DNA from: Microscillaceae bacterium | GTDB lineage: Bacteria; Bacteroidota; Bacteroidia; Cytophagales; Microscillaceae | Direction of reading: 5' to 3' | DNA: 38,058 nucleotides | Assembly: GCA_003483885.1 (NCBI GenBank) | Contig: DMXI01000241.1 | Span: forward strand, 1-38,058 | Part shown: in pieces, positions 16,250 to 25,562 of the stretch | Layout of the letters: every line of letters starts with the position of its first letter | Position numbering within the stretch: position 1 is the first letter of the stretch | The notes under the pieces: generated by a model | What the model saw: only the letters and a program-made list of their open reading frames with translations | The model's database searches: none | Told to the model about the DNA's origin: nothing | Position numbers and translations under genes: made by a program

Positions 16250-18316
16250 ATGCGATTGCAAAGTATAAAATCTAAATTATTACTATCATTTACGATTTTT
16301 GTATTGTTGGTAGCCTCCATCATTACTACTTTCCTATGGTCACAATTCAGGGACAGCAAAATTAGTAAAGTAAATAAAGCTGTGACTGATATCAACTTGT
16401 TAGTCAAAGACATTCACATCCTCGAAAACGATTTCTTTCATTACGAAACCATCAACCCCCAATTTTACAAATCAGGCAAAAGCCAATTTGTGATTGATCA
16501 CCATTCTAAAATTAACAAACTCAAAAAAGAGTTTGAAGAACTTCGCAAAATCAGAGAGATTCAATCTGCCTCATTAGACAAAGAAGTAAAAAGTGTAGAA
16601 AATCTTATTGAGAGAGTGGATGGCACCTTTAAGGCAATGGTAGAAAAAATTGCCGTCAAAGGGTTCAAAGACCATGGATTGATCGGCAAAATGAGAGGTT
16701 ATATTCATAATATAGAATCCGCCGAACAACAATACCGCTTAGATTTGGCCAAGATATTGACGATTCGTCGTCACGAAAAAGACTTTTTGCTACGAAAAGA
16801 CGATCGATATTTGGCGAAGCTTACTGGTGCTGTTGAATTATTGAAAACCGATATCAAGGCTAAAATTTTTAATCCAACTACCCGCGATTCCATCATTGGT
16901 TTGGTAGATGCGTACCAAAGCAGTTTTGCCAAAATGGTAAAGGTTGATAAGGAGATTGGAGTAGAAAATACCAATGGCTTGAAACATCAGTTGGCGTTGA
17001 TGCTCAAGACCCTGAGTAAAAACATTCGCCAAATATCTGGTGAGCTTGCTATAGCTTCAGATAGTTTGGCTCGTAATGTTCGTACCACTTTATTGATTAT
17101 TACCGGGGTTTTCTTAGTGCTGATTATTATTCTCATCTATGTAGTTATCCGACAGTTGAGTACCCCAATCCGTGATTTATCAGAGTCTATCAATAAAGTA
17201 ATAGAGCAAAACTTTACCGAAGAAACCGAAATTATAGAAATTCAATCTAAGGACGAAATCGGTAAATTATCGAGAGACTTTAAGTTGATGCTTGATAAGG
17301 TGAAGGAACGTACCGATGAGGTGACCAGGCAATACGAAAACATCAAGTTGTTGACTGACGTAGGTAAAGAAATTACGGCCAATTTATTGATTGAGAAAAT
17401 CGTAGAGGTAGTACACGAAAACATGAAACCGTTGCTAGATGCTCCCGTGTTTTCAATTGGCGTATACGACGATGAAGCCAAGAAACTAGACTTTATCGGA
17501 AAGCACGAAAGCAAAATGATATTTGGCTATGATTCGTTAGACGATGAAACTAAATTATCGGTTTGGTGTTTCAAAAACAAAAAGAAGATACTCATCAACG
17601 ATTTTGCTGCTGAATCATCACAGTATGTACCTGCGGTATCTTTGCCAGAAGACCTGGATCAAAAACCAGAATCGGCTATTTATCTGCCGTTGATTGTCAA
17701 AGATCAGGTAGTAGGGGTTATGACAGCAAAAAGTTATCACAAAAACGCTTACACGGACTATCACTTGAATGTATTGCAGAACTTTTCGGTGTACACCGCT
17801 ATTGCTTTGTTCAATGCCAAGGTATATCGCCACATAGAGCGTCAAAACCAAAATTTACAACTTTCTGAAGAGCGTATTCGTCAAACAGCAGAGGAGCTGC
17901 AAACAATGAATGAAGAGCTCGAGTCTAGCAAAACAGAGTTGATTGGGCAAATTTCGGCAATTAAGCGTACATTGGCAGTGGCTGAATTTGACCGCGAGGG
18001 TAATGTGATTGAAGCCAATACCTTATTTTTGAATGAATTAGGATATGAAAGAGCTGATTTATTGGGGAAACATCATACGGTATTGCTGGATGATGACACC
18101 CAAAACTCAGATAAATATCAAATACTTTGGGAAAAACTAAAGAAGGGTATCCCACAAAAAGTACAACTGGAGTTTCGTTCTCGATTTAAGAAAACGGTGA
18201 TTTTAAACTCTACTTATACTCCGGTAGTAGATCAAAACAACGAACTAAAGAAAATTATCAAGCTATCCACCTTATTAAATAATAATCATCATCTACAAAA
18301 TAACCACCATCACTAA
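16250..18316 (+). CDS. Membrane sensor with HBM-like, HAMP, GAF and PAS domains and no output domain
   Basis: This is a 688-residue inner-membrane protein. TM1 is about 9-30 and TM2 about 279-300. Between them is a long helical periplasmic domain with TIRRHEKDFLLRKDDRYLAKL (171-191), typical of HBM-type ligand sensors. HAMP follows (about 300-355, TPIRDLSESINKV...KDEIGKLSRDF), then a GAF domain (about 375-515), a coiled coil (about 520-565), and a PAS domain (about 566-680). The protein ends at the PAS with an Asn/His-rich tail (NNNHHLQNNHHH); there is no kinase, cyclase, chemotaxis or PP2C module. It must signal through a partner. The PAS starts with LIGQISAIKRTLAV, closely matching LRGQISAINRTLGF in the next gene's first PAS, so the two are paralogous modules. 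The gene is preceded by a terminator and followed by a 350-nt gap. Confidence 0.85.
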   Translation: MRLQSIKSKLLLSFTIFVLLVASIITTFLWSQFRDSKISKVNKAVTDINLLVKDIHILENDFFHYETINPQFYKSGKSQFVIDHHSKINKLKKEFEELRKIREIQSASLDKEVKSVENLIERVDGTFKAMVEKIAVKGFKDHGLIGKMRGYIHNIESAEQQYRLDLAKILTIRRHEKDFLLRKDDRYLAKLTGAVELLKTDIKAKIFNPTTRDSIIGLVDAYQSSFAKMVKVDKEIGVENTNGLKHQLALMLKTLSKNIRQISGELAIASDSLARNVRTTLLIITGVFLVLIIILIYVVIRQLSTPIRDLSESINKVIEQNFTEETEIIEIQSKDEIGKLSRDFKLMLDKVKERTDEVTRQYENIKLLTDVGKEITANLLIEKIVEVVHENMKPLLDAPVFSIGVYDDEAKKLDFIGKHESKMIFGYDSLDDETKLSVWCFKNKKKILINDFAAESSQYVPAVSLPEDLDQKPESAIYLPLIVKDQVVGVMTAKSYHKNAYTDYHLNVLQNFSVYTAIALFNAKVYRHIERQNQNLQLSEERIRQTAEELQTMNEELESSKTELIGQISAIKRTLAVAEFDREGNVIEANTLFLNELGYERADLLGKHHTVLLDDDTQNSDKYQILWEKLKKGIPQKVQLEFRSRFKKTVILNSTYTPVVDQNNELKKIIKLSTLLNNNHHLQNNHHH

Positions 18317-18670
18317 AAAATTATTTAAGAAATGAATATGTCCTTGTCTTGAAAAGTTGAATGGTTTGGTATAAAAAAGTGATGCTTTTTTCCGCATACG
18401 ACCAAACTTTCAGGGCGATTCTTTGTATCTTATATAATACGAATCTTCAATAAAGTGACAAACAACTTGATCTTATTTATCAGAAGATAAAGAAGGTCTA
18501 ACAAACTGTTTGGGTTTTAGTCATAACCATTGTTATAAGTTCTTTTTAAGCCGCGTAATGATTGGCACAATACTAAAAGAGTGGCAGCCACTTGAAAGGT
18601 TTACAAGGAAAATAGCGTGAAACTTGTAACAAAAAACTGAATAGAATTTGAACAGCTTCTAAGGGAATTG
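18317..18670. other. Intergenic region between the two sensor genes, with a nested hairpin
   Basis: No gene is seen. The outer arms GTTTGGT (18364-18370) and ACCAAAC (18401-18407) enclose AAAAAAG (18373-18379) and CTTTTTT (18385-18391). This may terminate the upstream gene weakly. The other 260 bases are AT-rich and probably contain the promoter of the SpoIIE sensor gene; I could not fix its position. Confidence 0.5.
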
Positions 18671-21600
18671 ATGAAAAAAATGATTATGAAACAAGGTAGG
18701 GTCAGATTACTGTTTATTTTTATTCTATCCTTAATACTCAACTCCTGCAATATTAATCATTTGGGACAAATGCCTTCGGCAACTAAAGGACTGATAGACT
18801 TGCAGCTTTGGGATTTTGAAAAGAATGGAAGTGTTGTACTGAACGGCCAATGGGAGTTTTATTGGAAAAACCTTTTAGCTCCCAAAGATTTTGTGTTTCC
18901 GGAAAACCTGCCCCAAAAGCGTATAGTGAGAGTTCCTGGGATGTGGGTAAACACGAATGTGGCCAATGATACCGTGAGCAAACTGGGCTATGGTACCTAT
19001 CGCCTTAAGATTACATTACCCAAGATTGTACCCGAGAAGCTTGGACTCAAACTACCTTCGTTGCGTACCTGCGGGCGAGTATTTATCAATGGCCGACAAG
19101 TAACCCAGGTGGGGAAACCTGGTACCACTAAAGCCACTACCACTCCTCAATACCTTCCTCAAATAATAGAAATATCGCCTGATTGGTCTGAACTAGAACT
19201 CATTGTGCAGGTATCTAACTTTCATTACCGTAAAGGAGGTATTATGCGTCAAATGGAATTGGGCAGTTGGAAACAAGTTACCCGAAGCCGCTTACGCAAA
19301 ATGTTGATGACGATGTTTTTAGTAGGCATCATGCTATTTGCAGGCCTGTATTATTTGGGGCTATTTGGGTTGAGGCGCAGAAGCAAAGAAGTATTGTATT
19401 TTGCCTGTTTTTGCATATTGGTCAGTATGCGTGATATGGCCATTGGTGAAAGAATTATTCTGGAAATTCTCCAGTTGCCCTGGGCAGTTGTCTTAAAAAT
19501 GGAGTATTTGGGTTTCTATGCCTCTATAGGGTTGTTTAGTTTGTTTTGCAAAGAAATTTTCCCACAGGAATTTTCAAGTTTATTGGTGAAAATCTATGCG
19601 TGGATCACGGGTATAAGCGCTCTACTGGTGATTGCAACCCCTCCTTTGTGGTTTAGCTATTTGCTGGAAGTTTGCCAAATCCTGAGCATTTTAGGAGGCT
19701 TGTACACTACATATGCTGTTATCAGAGCTTACATACATAAGCGAGATGGTGCACAAGTCTTTTTGATAGGTTGGTTATTATTCTTCGCTACTGTCATCAA
19801 TGATATCTTGTTTGTTAACTGGATCATCAATACCGGGTTAATGGCTGACCTGGGCTTTACCACTTTTATATTATCTCAAAGTTATTTGCTTACTGTACGT
19901 TTTTCTCGGGCTTTTAAACAAACCGAGGATCTATCTGCTAAACTAGATGCCACCAATAAAAACCTGGAAAAAATAGTCGCCGAAAAAACAGATTCGTTGA
20001 TGTTGGCCAATCAGCGATTGTCGCAAAGGCAAAAAGCAATGCGAGATAGCTTAGAAGAAATACGTAACATCAACGATAAGCTCACCGAAAACAGCTTGGA
20101 GTTAAGAGGGCAAATTTCGGCGATTAACCGCACCTTGGGATTTGTAGAGATAAGCCCTAATGGAAAAATTTTAGAGGTAAATTCTATCTTTTCTTATGTA
20201 ACGGGCTATGAGCGTGAAGCGCTGATTGGTAGAGATCACCTAACTTTACTCAATCAGGAAGAGCTGGACAAAGATGCATACGATAAGTTTTGGCGTGATT
20301 TGAGCCGAGGTATTCCTGCTTCAGGGGAGTCTAAGTTTATTGCCCAAAATAAGACCGAACTTTGGTTTTCTACCAGTTATACCCCAATTATTGACCAGCA
20401 GGGGCAAATCAATAAAATTATCTTGCTTACCAATGATATTACTGCGCAAAAACTACAAAACCTGGAGTTTGAGGCGCAATATAAAGCCGTAAATCAATTG
20501 AATGCTGCCCTGGAGCTGAATTTGGAAGGAAAAGTAATTAGAGCAAATGAGTTGTTTCTCAACTTGATTGGCTATAGCTTGTCTGAGATAGCCGATATGA
20601 ATTTACTCGAGTTGTTAGATGAAGCGCTTTACACCAAGTCTAAGTTTCAGGAGTTTTGGCAACACTTATTAGACAATGAATCTATCCCTGGGGAGTTTTT
20701 GTTCCAAACCAAATCTGGCGGGCGAGTATGGATTGCTGGATCTTACAACATCGTACGTGATTTGAATGGAGCTCCCAAAAAGGTATTGACTTTGTCGCAC
20801 GATGTGACAACTGCCAAGCAAATCGCCCAGGAAAATAAGAAACTAGCGTTGGTTGCTAGTAAAACCAATAATGCGGTAATTATTACCGACCCAGAAGGAA
20901 AAGTAGAGTGGCTAAATGAAGGTTTTAGTAAAATTTCGGGATATACGCTGGAAGATCTGAAGGGCAAAAAACCAGGTGATTTATTGAATGGCCCTGAAAC
21001 CAACCTAGATACAGTAAGCTTTATCAGAGAAAAGATTAAGAATGGAGAAGGAGGAACGGTAGATGTATTGGGATATAAGAAAAACGGTGATAACTACTGG
21101 GTAAACCTCAACTTTACTCCGATATTTAATGAGCAAGGTGAACTGATCAACTATATTAATGTTGAAACGGATATTACTTATCAAAAACAAGCAGAGGAAG
21201 CCATAATTTTGGCAAAAGAGCGCACTGAAAAGGTTTTTGAGCTGACATCTGATATTTCGGGAAGCTTGGGTGAACAGCTTCAGCGAGTGTTGGAATATGC
21301 AACACTTTATTTGAATATGGAAAATGGGGTGATCAGCGAAGTAAAAGGGGACAAATACATTATCTACGAGATTTTTTCTCAGGAAAAATTAGTGTCCAAA
21401 GGACAGGTTATCCCGCTGCAACAAACTTTCTGTGATATTACATTAAAACAGGCCACCATTTTGGCGTTTGATACCAAGGAAGGTGCACCCACCAAAGAAT
21501 ACCCCTGTTTTGACAATATTGAGCTATCGGCGTATATCGGGGTACCTATGAGAGTAGAAGGCAAAGTCTTTGGTACTTTGACTTTTTCATCCTCGAAACC

Positions 21601-22612
21601 ACTAGGGCGTAAACTGATGCAGGGAGACAAAGATTTTGTATTACTATTGGCCGAATGGGTCGGGTCCGCCATTAGCCGATTGAGGCACGAGCATAAGCTT
21701 AAAATTATGAAAGAGGAGGTAGAAATTATGAATACCATCCTCAATGAGCAAAATACTTTACTAAACTCCAAAAACAACCAATTGGAAGGGCAAAGTGCCG
21801 CTATTAAAGATCAATACCACGTGATCAAAGACAGCATAGAGTATGCCCAGCGTATTCAAGACGCTATATTACCACCCATTGAAAAAATTCAACAGGCTTT
21901 GCCCGAATCTTTTGTGTTTTACCAACCCCGTGATTTGGTTAGTGGCGACTTATACTGGTTTGCGGAGAAGAAAGAATTGGGGCAAGATAAAATCATTGTT
22001 GCAGTATTGGACTGTACTGGACACGGAGTACCTGGCGCGTTTATGAGCATGATTGGCAATGATCTGCTCAACCAAGTAGTTCACGACAAAGAAATTCACT
22101 CCCCCGAAGTAATTCTTCAGGAGGTACACCGTTTAATTAGGCAAGTTTTGCGTCAGGATGAACTTGACAATAATGACGGGATGGATATGGGAATTTTGAC
22201 CATCAACAAAAAGGAAAAAACGATTGATTTTGCTGGAGCTAAGCATTCGTTGATGTTGATACAAAATGGTGAAATGCAAATTATCAAAGGAGATCGGATG
22301 CCCTTGGGAGGTGAACAAATTGAAAAGCAAAGGGTTTTTAAAAATTATCGTTTTTCTGTGCCCGAAACTCCTCGTACTATACGGCTTTATATGGCTTCTG
22401 ATGGATATCAAGACCAATTTGGAGGAGAAAAAGGCCGGAAGTTTATGACCCTTCGTTTTAGAGAGTTACTTCAGAATATTCATCATCATCCGATGGCTAA
22501 ACAAAAAGAAATTTTAGAAACCACCCTCAGAGATTGGATGCAATACCCTGGCTTGGAAAAAAATAACTACGACCAAATAGATGATATTTTGGTATTAGGT
22601 ATTTGTCTTTAG
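18671..22612 (+). CDS. 7TMR-DISM / triple PAS / GAF / SpoIIE sensor serine phosphatase
   Basis: This is a 1313-residue membrane receptor with a PP2C-type output. A lipobox-like LILNSC (C26) at the N-terminus precedes a periplasmic galactose-binding-like 7TMR-DISMED2-type domain (about 45-195, LNGQWEFYWKNLL...VRVPGMW...GYGTYRLKITLP). Seven TM helices follow (about 210-415), then a coiled coil, three PAS domains (about 485-600, 605-720, 725-850), a GAF domain (about 865-1010), another coiled coil and the SpoIIE phosphatase (about 1085-1313). Catalytic motifs are intact: VSGDLYW, DCTGHGVPGA, GMDMG, SDGYQDQFGG and DQIDDILVLG. It should dephosphorylate serine/threonine-phosphorylated anti-anti-sigma-like proteins in response to extracellular and cytosolic cues; no STAS or RsbW-type partner is in the window. 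ATG 18671 is chosen over the TTG at 18668. Confidence 0.93.
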   Translation: MKKMIMKQGRVRLLFIFILSLILNSCNINHLGQMPSATKGLIDLQLWDFEKNGSVVLNGQWEFYWKNLLAPKDFVFPENLPQKRIVRVPGMWVNTNVANDTVSKLGYGTYRLKITLPKIVPEKLGLKLPSLRTCGRVFINGRQVTQVGKPGTTKATTTPQYLPQIIEISPDWSELELIVQVSNFHYRKGGIMRQMELGSWKQVTRSRLRKMLMTMFLVGIMLFAGLYYLGLFGLRRRSKEVLYFACFCILVSMRDMAIGERIILEILQLPWAVVLKMEYLGFYASIGLFSLFCKEIFPQEFSSLLVKIYAWITGISALLVIATPPLWFSYLLEVCQILSILGGLYTTYAVIRAYIHKRDGAQVFLIGWLLFFATVINDILFVNWIINTGLMADLGFTTFILSQSYLLTVRFSRAFKQTEDLSAKLDATNKNLEKIVAEKTDSLMLANQRLSQRQKAMRDSLEEIRNINDKLTENSLELRGQISAINRTLGFVEISPNGKILEVNSIFSYVTGYEREALIGRDHLTLLNQEELDKDAYDKFWRDLSRGIPASGESKFIAQNKTELWFSTSYTPIIDQQGQINKIILLTNDITAQKLQNLEFEAQYKAVNQLNAALELNLEGKVIRANELFLNLIGYSLSEIADMNLLELLDEALYTKSKFQEFWQHLLDNESIPGEFLFQTKSGGRVWIAGSYNIVRDLNGAPKKVLTLSHDVTTAKQIAQENKKLALVASKTNNAVIITDPEGKVEWLNEGFSKISGYTLEDLKGKKPGDLLNGPETNLDTVSFIREKIKNGEGGTVDVLGYKKNGDNYWVNLNFTPIFNEQGELINYINVETDITYQKQAEEAIILAKERTEKVFELTSDISGSLGEQLQRVLEYATLYLNMENGVISEVKGDKYIIYEIFSQEKLVSKGQVIPLQQTFCDITLKQATILAFDTKEGAPTKEYPCFDNIELSAYIGVPMRVEGKVFGTLTFSSSKPLGRKLMQGDKDFVLLLAEWVGSAISRLRHEHKLKIMKEEVEIMNTILNEQNTLLNSKNNQLEGQSAAIKDQYHVIKDSIEYAQRIQDAILPPIEKIQQALPESFVFYQPRDLVSGDLYWFAEKKELGQDKIIVAVLDCTGHGVPGAFMSMIGNDLLNQVVHDKEIHSPEVILQEVHRLIRQVLRQDELDNNDGMDMGILTINKKEKTIDFAGAKHSLMLIQNGEMQIIKGDRMPLGGEQIEKQRVFKNYRFSVPETPRTIRLYMASDGYQDQFGGEKGRKFMTLRFRELLQNIHHHPMAKQKEILETTLRDWMQYPGLEKNNYDQIDDILVLGICL

Positions 22613-22689
22613 TTTATTTTAAGTTTACACACCTTTAGAAAATTGATCTACGTTTATGTAGGAGACTTTTCAACATAAAAATCATTCTT

Positions 22690-23619
22690 ATGAATAAAAA
22701 AAGCTATACAAAACTATTTGCTACCCTTTGTTTGGGGCTTTTTATAGCCCTTCCGGCCCTTGCTCAACACAAAGTACGAGTAGGTACCAAAAAAATGGCC
22801 ATTACCAACATCTATTTCAAAAAAGGAGAGAACCTTTTTATTGCGGTAACAGGTACCTGGACTTTTAAAAAGCCAATGGCTAGAGTAAATCACCAAGGAC
22901 ACAATGCCTTGGGGGCCATTAACCAATATGGAAATTTAGGGGTGTTACTTGGGCAAATAGGAGAGGGAGATCCTTTTATTATACAAACTGGAGGGAGTTT
23001 GATTGCCAAAAATGATGGGCGCCTTAAGTTGTTTGCCAATATTTCGGATCAGTACATGAGCGAACGTAGCGCAGGGGTATTGAATGTGTTGGTGAGAGGA
23101 GGTAAAAAAATGAGTTCAGAAGCCTTGGAAAAACTCGCGGGTTGGGATTTGGCCAAGCTTAATACGGCGAATGGTGTGCCTGGTATGCGCAAAGTGGAAA
23201 AAGAGATGGTGATATTATTGAATAAGGCACGAACCAACCCTACGAAATTTGCCAAGGAGTACCTGACAGATATTAAGTTGAGAGACCCCATTGCCCGTGA
23301 ATTGTATTTGGCGATGCTAGAGACCAAACCTATGGGACCCATTAAGCCAGAAGAGGTGTTGCTGATTCCTGCGCGCAGAATGGCTCAAGTATTTGGTACC
23401 AAAGGCAAAGAAAAACTAAACGGGAAACCTAAATATGCCACCATGTTGGCTTTTAACCGAAGCACTTCACTGGATGTATTGCTGGATATGCTTTTGGACA
23501 AGGAGTTGTCAAACCGTTTGCGTCGCAAACAAATCCTCAACCCTGAATTCAAGTCTTTTGGCGTTGGGTTTCATCCGCATACCAAATACCGCTATATCTG
23601 GGTAATGATGTATCAATAG
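22690..23619 (+). CDS. Secreted two-domain protein: LecA (PA-IL)-like domain plus CAP-like domain
   Basis: This is a 309-residue exported protein with a signal peptide (KLFATLCLGLFIALPALAQ). The first domain (about 27-140) reads like the PA-IL/LecA galactose-binding fold: KGENLFIAVTGTWTF, then LGVLLGQIGEGDPFIIQTGGSLIAKNDGRLKLFANISDQYMSERSAGVLNVLV. The second (about 165-309) resembles a CAP/SCP domain: VEKEMVILLNKARTNPTKFAKEYL, a mid region with RRMAQVFGTKGKEKL, and the closing NRLRRKQILNPEFKSFGVGFHPHTKYRYIWVMMYQ. The usual CAP His/Glu tetrad is not evident, so it may be a binding rather than enzymatic module. Assignment rests on pattern recognition and both domains are divergent. It is probably periplasmic or secreted, with no sorting tail. 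It lies 77 nt after the SpoIIE gene and could be co-transcribed with it. Confidence 0.6.
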   Translation: MNKKSYTKLFATLCLGLFIALPALAQHKVRVGTKKMAITNIYFKKGENLFIAVTGTWTFKKPMARVNHQGHNALGAINQYGNLGVLLGQIGEGDPFIIQTGGSLIAKNDGRLKLFANISDQYMSERSAGVLNVLVRGGKKMSSEALEKLAGWDLAKLNTANGVPGMRKVEKEMVILLNKARTNPTKFAKEYLTDIKLRDPIARELYLAMLETKPMGPIKPEEVLLIPARRMAQVFGTKGKEKLNGKPKYATMLAFNRSTSLDVLLDMLLDKELSNRLRRKQILNPEFKSFGVGFHPHTKYRYIWVMMYQ

Positions 23620-23639
23620 TATAGAATAAAACAACAAAA

Positions 23640-23691
23640 CATCAAATAGAAAGCGACCAGTTTCCAGAAATTGGTCGCTTTTTATTTGATG
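23640..23691. terminator. Long bidirectional terminator after the LecA/CAP gene
   Basis: AAAGCGACCA (23650-23659) pairs with TGGTCGCTTT (23672-23681). A further outer stem CATCAAATA (23640-23648) pairs with TATTTGATG (23683-23691). T-tracts are present on both strands within the outer stem. Confidence 0.85.
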
Positions 23692-24001
23692 CCTTACGAA
23701 GTAGTGCCACTGTTTTTATTCCCTTAAGTCTGATACACCAAGTTTTAGACTTTAATCAGTAATGACTTCTGTGTAACATTTATTGTTTGTTGCAGACCTC
23801 AGCCGTTCAAATAATCCCTGTCAAAAATTATCAGAATACTCCTTTCAAGCCTTAGAAATAACCTTCACAAGGTCTCAACTAAAGATTATTTATAATTTTA
23901 ATAGCGGTAATATCTTGATTAACAGTGATTTACAGGTGGTATGTGTCTCAATTCTTCCGATAGGTCTTTTTTAAAAATGAATTCTACGTATTTGCTTGAG
24001 T

Positions 24002-24032
24002 TTGCCTGAGAGTTTTTCAAGTGCTCAGGCAA
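24002..24032 (+). promoter_or_regulatory. Inverted repeat 45 nt before the TIG lipoprotein start
   Basis: TTGCCTGAG (24002-24010) and CTCAGGCAA (24024-24032) are exact complements around a 13-nt loop. TAATATATTATACTAATG follows, without a T-run, so it is more likely an operator or leader hairpin than a terminator. Confidence 0.45.
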
Positions 24033-24077
24033 TAATATATTATACTAATGTTGTTCAAGTACTTAATGATAAAATTT

Positions 24078-25541
24078 ATGAAAAAATCAGGGCTAATATT
24101 GCTGTCTTTCTGTTTTCTTTTGTTAGTAAATTGTGCAAAGAAAGAGGAAGTAACTCCCACGAATGAGCCAGACATAGAAGTGCCCACTACTCCAGTTACC
24201 GTAGAGCCAGGAGGAGACTATGTCATCAAAGGGTCAAACTTTAGTGAAACCGAAACTTACCTTGTGAAATTTAATGGAGTTCAAGCCGAAATTGTTAAAA
24301 TTACTCAAACCGAACTTACCGTAACTACCCCAGAAAACATTACCTCCGGAGATATTACCCTGGAGCACAATGGAAAAGTACAAGTAGTAGGAAGCTTTAC
24401 AGTGTCTTCTGAGCCTACAATAGAGACGCTCACCAGTACAGTGACTATAAAACCCACGGAAGAATTTACAATTAAAGGATCAAATTTTATTGAGTCAGAG
24501 ACCTACAAAGTAACGTTCAACGGGGTGCAAGCCGAAATTGTAAGTATTGCCAAAACTGAACTAAAGGTAAAGGTGCCCGAAAACATTAGCTCAGGAGATA
24601 TTGTCCTGGAGCACGAAGGTAAAGTATTTACAGTAGGTACTTATAAAGTAGTTTCTGCCAGTGTGTATATTTTTCAGTATGATAGTGGCGTAAAAAAACT
24701 GGCTGAAATTAATCTGGAAAATGGAGATTTGACCTACATTACAGGCAGTATAGACTATGGCCTCAACACCAGAGGAATGGTATACAACAAAACCAATGGT
24801 GAGTTTATAGGTTTTGATTTTGAAAATTTCCAGAAACCGTATCTGGTCAGAATAAAGCCAGATGGCACTACCTCAGAGAAAATATACATTAAAGACGCTT
24901 TTCTGACGAATGGAACTGGCAATTTTGATGACTTGGTAATAGATAACAATGGCAAAGTGTACATTTTTCAATATGACAGTAATGTGAAAAAACTAGCCGA
25001 AATTAATTTAGATACAGGTGACTTGACTTACATTACAGCATCTATAGATTATGGGACCAATACCCGCGGAATGGTATACAACAAAGTGAAAAATGAGTTT
25101 GTTGGTTTTGATTTTGACACCAATTCCAAACCTTTTATTATCAAGATAAAACCAGATGGCACTACCTCAGAGAAAATATATATCAAAGACGCTTTTCTGA
25201 CGAATGGAACTGGTAACTTTGATGACTTGGTAATAGATAATAATGGCAAAGTATACATTTTTCAATATGATAGTAATGTGAAGAAGTTGGCTGAAATTAA
25301 TGTAGATACGGGTGACTTGACTTACGTAACAGGAAGCATCGACTACGGTACCAATACCGTGGGAATGGTATACAGTGAGGTAAATGGAGAGTTTATCGGC
25401 TTTGATTTTGATACCAACTTCAAGCCGTTTTTTATCAGAATAAAGACTGACGGAACTGTTTCGGAGAAAGTATACATCAAAGATACTTTCCTGGGTTCAG
25501 GAGGCAATTTTACCGATTTGGTGATTAAAGAAGTACAATAA
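24078..25541 (+). CDS. Lipoprotein with two IPT/TIG domains and three 98-residue propeller-like repeats
   Basis: This is a 487-residue probable outer-membrane or periplasmic lipoprotein. From ATG 24078 the leader MKKSGLILLSFCFLLLVNCAKKEE gives a lipobox ending in VNC. Two IPT/TIG Ig-like domains follow (ITSGDITLEHNGKVQVVGSFTV and ISSGDIVLEHEGKVFTVGTYKV mark their C-terminal strands). Then come three near-identical 98-residue units beginning VYIFQYDS-VKKLAEIN and ending FDDLVIDNNGK, the last degenerating to FTDLVIKEVQ. Each unit has strands like a beta-propeller blade pair. Three units alone would not obviously close a propeller, so it may dimerise or have lost units. An earlier ATG at 24048 would add ten residues ahead of the lipoprotein signal and is disfavoured. 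Function unknown; carbohydrate or surface binding is a guess from TIG context. Confidence 0.75.
   Translation: MKKSGLILLSFCFLLLVNCAKKEEVTPTNEPDIEVPTTPVTVEPGGDYVIKGSNFSETETYLVKFNGVQAEIVKITQTELTVTTPENITSGDITLEHNGKVQVVGSFTVSSEPTIETLTSTVTIKPTEEFTIKGSNFIESETYKVTFNGVQAEIVSIAKTELKVKVPENISSGDIVLEHEGKVFTVGTYKVVSASVYIFQYDSGVKKLAEINLENGDLTYITGSIDYGLNTRGMVYNKTNGEFIGFDFENFQKPYLVRIKPDGTTSEKIYIKDAFLTNGTGNFDDLVIDNNGKVYIFQYDSNVKKLAEINLDTGDLTYITASIDYGTNTRGMVYNKVKNEFVGFDFDTNSKPFIIKIKPDGTTSEKIYIKDAFLTNGTGNFDDLVIDNNGKVYIFQYDSNVKKLAEINVDTGDLTYVTGSIDYGTNTVGMVYSEVNGEFIGFDFDTNFKPFFIRIKTDGTVSEKVYIKDTFLGSGGNFTDLVIKEVQ
24663..25541 (+). repeat. Three tandem in-frame 294-bp repeats
   Basis: Units start at 24663, 24957 and 25251, exactly 294 bp (98 codons) apart. 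The first two share long exact nucleotide stretches, for example around the codons for DGTTSEKIYIKDAFLTNGTGNFDDL, indicating recent duplication or gene conversion. The third is more divergent at its 3' end. Confidence 0.9.
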
Positions 25542-25562
25542 ATCACAAAAGCTTTCAAAATC

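Larger units (their letters stand above)
23620..24077. other. Intergenic region before the TIG lipoprotein gene
   Basis: It contains the terminator at 23640-23691 and the hairpin at 24002-24032. The remaining 300 or so bases show no convincing gene; a 63-codon open stretch at 23783-23974 has no family-like features and I do not call it. Confidence 0.5.

Noticed and set aside
23783..23974. 63-codon open frame between the CAP-like and TIG genes
   Set aside because: No signal peptide, domain or conserved feature; low-complexity AT-rich sequence.
24663..25541. Possible CRISPR-like or tandem DNA repeat array
   Set aside because: The 294-bp units are coding, in frame and without spacers.
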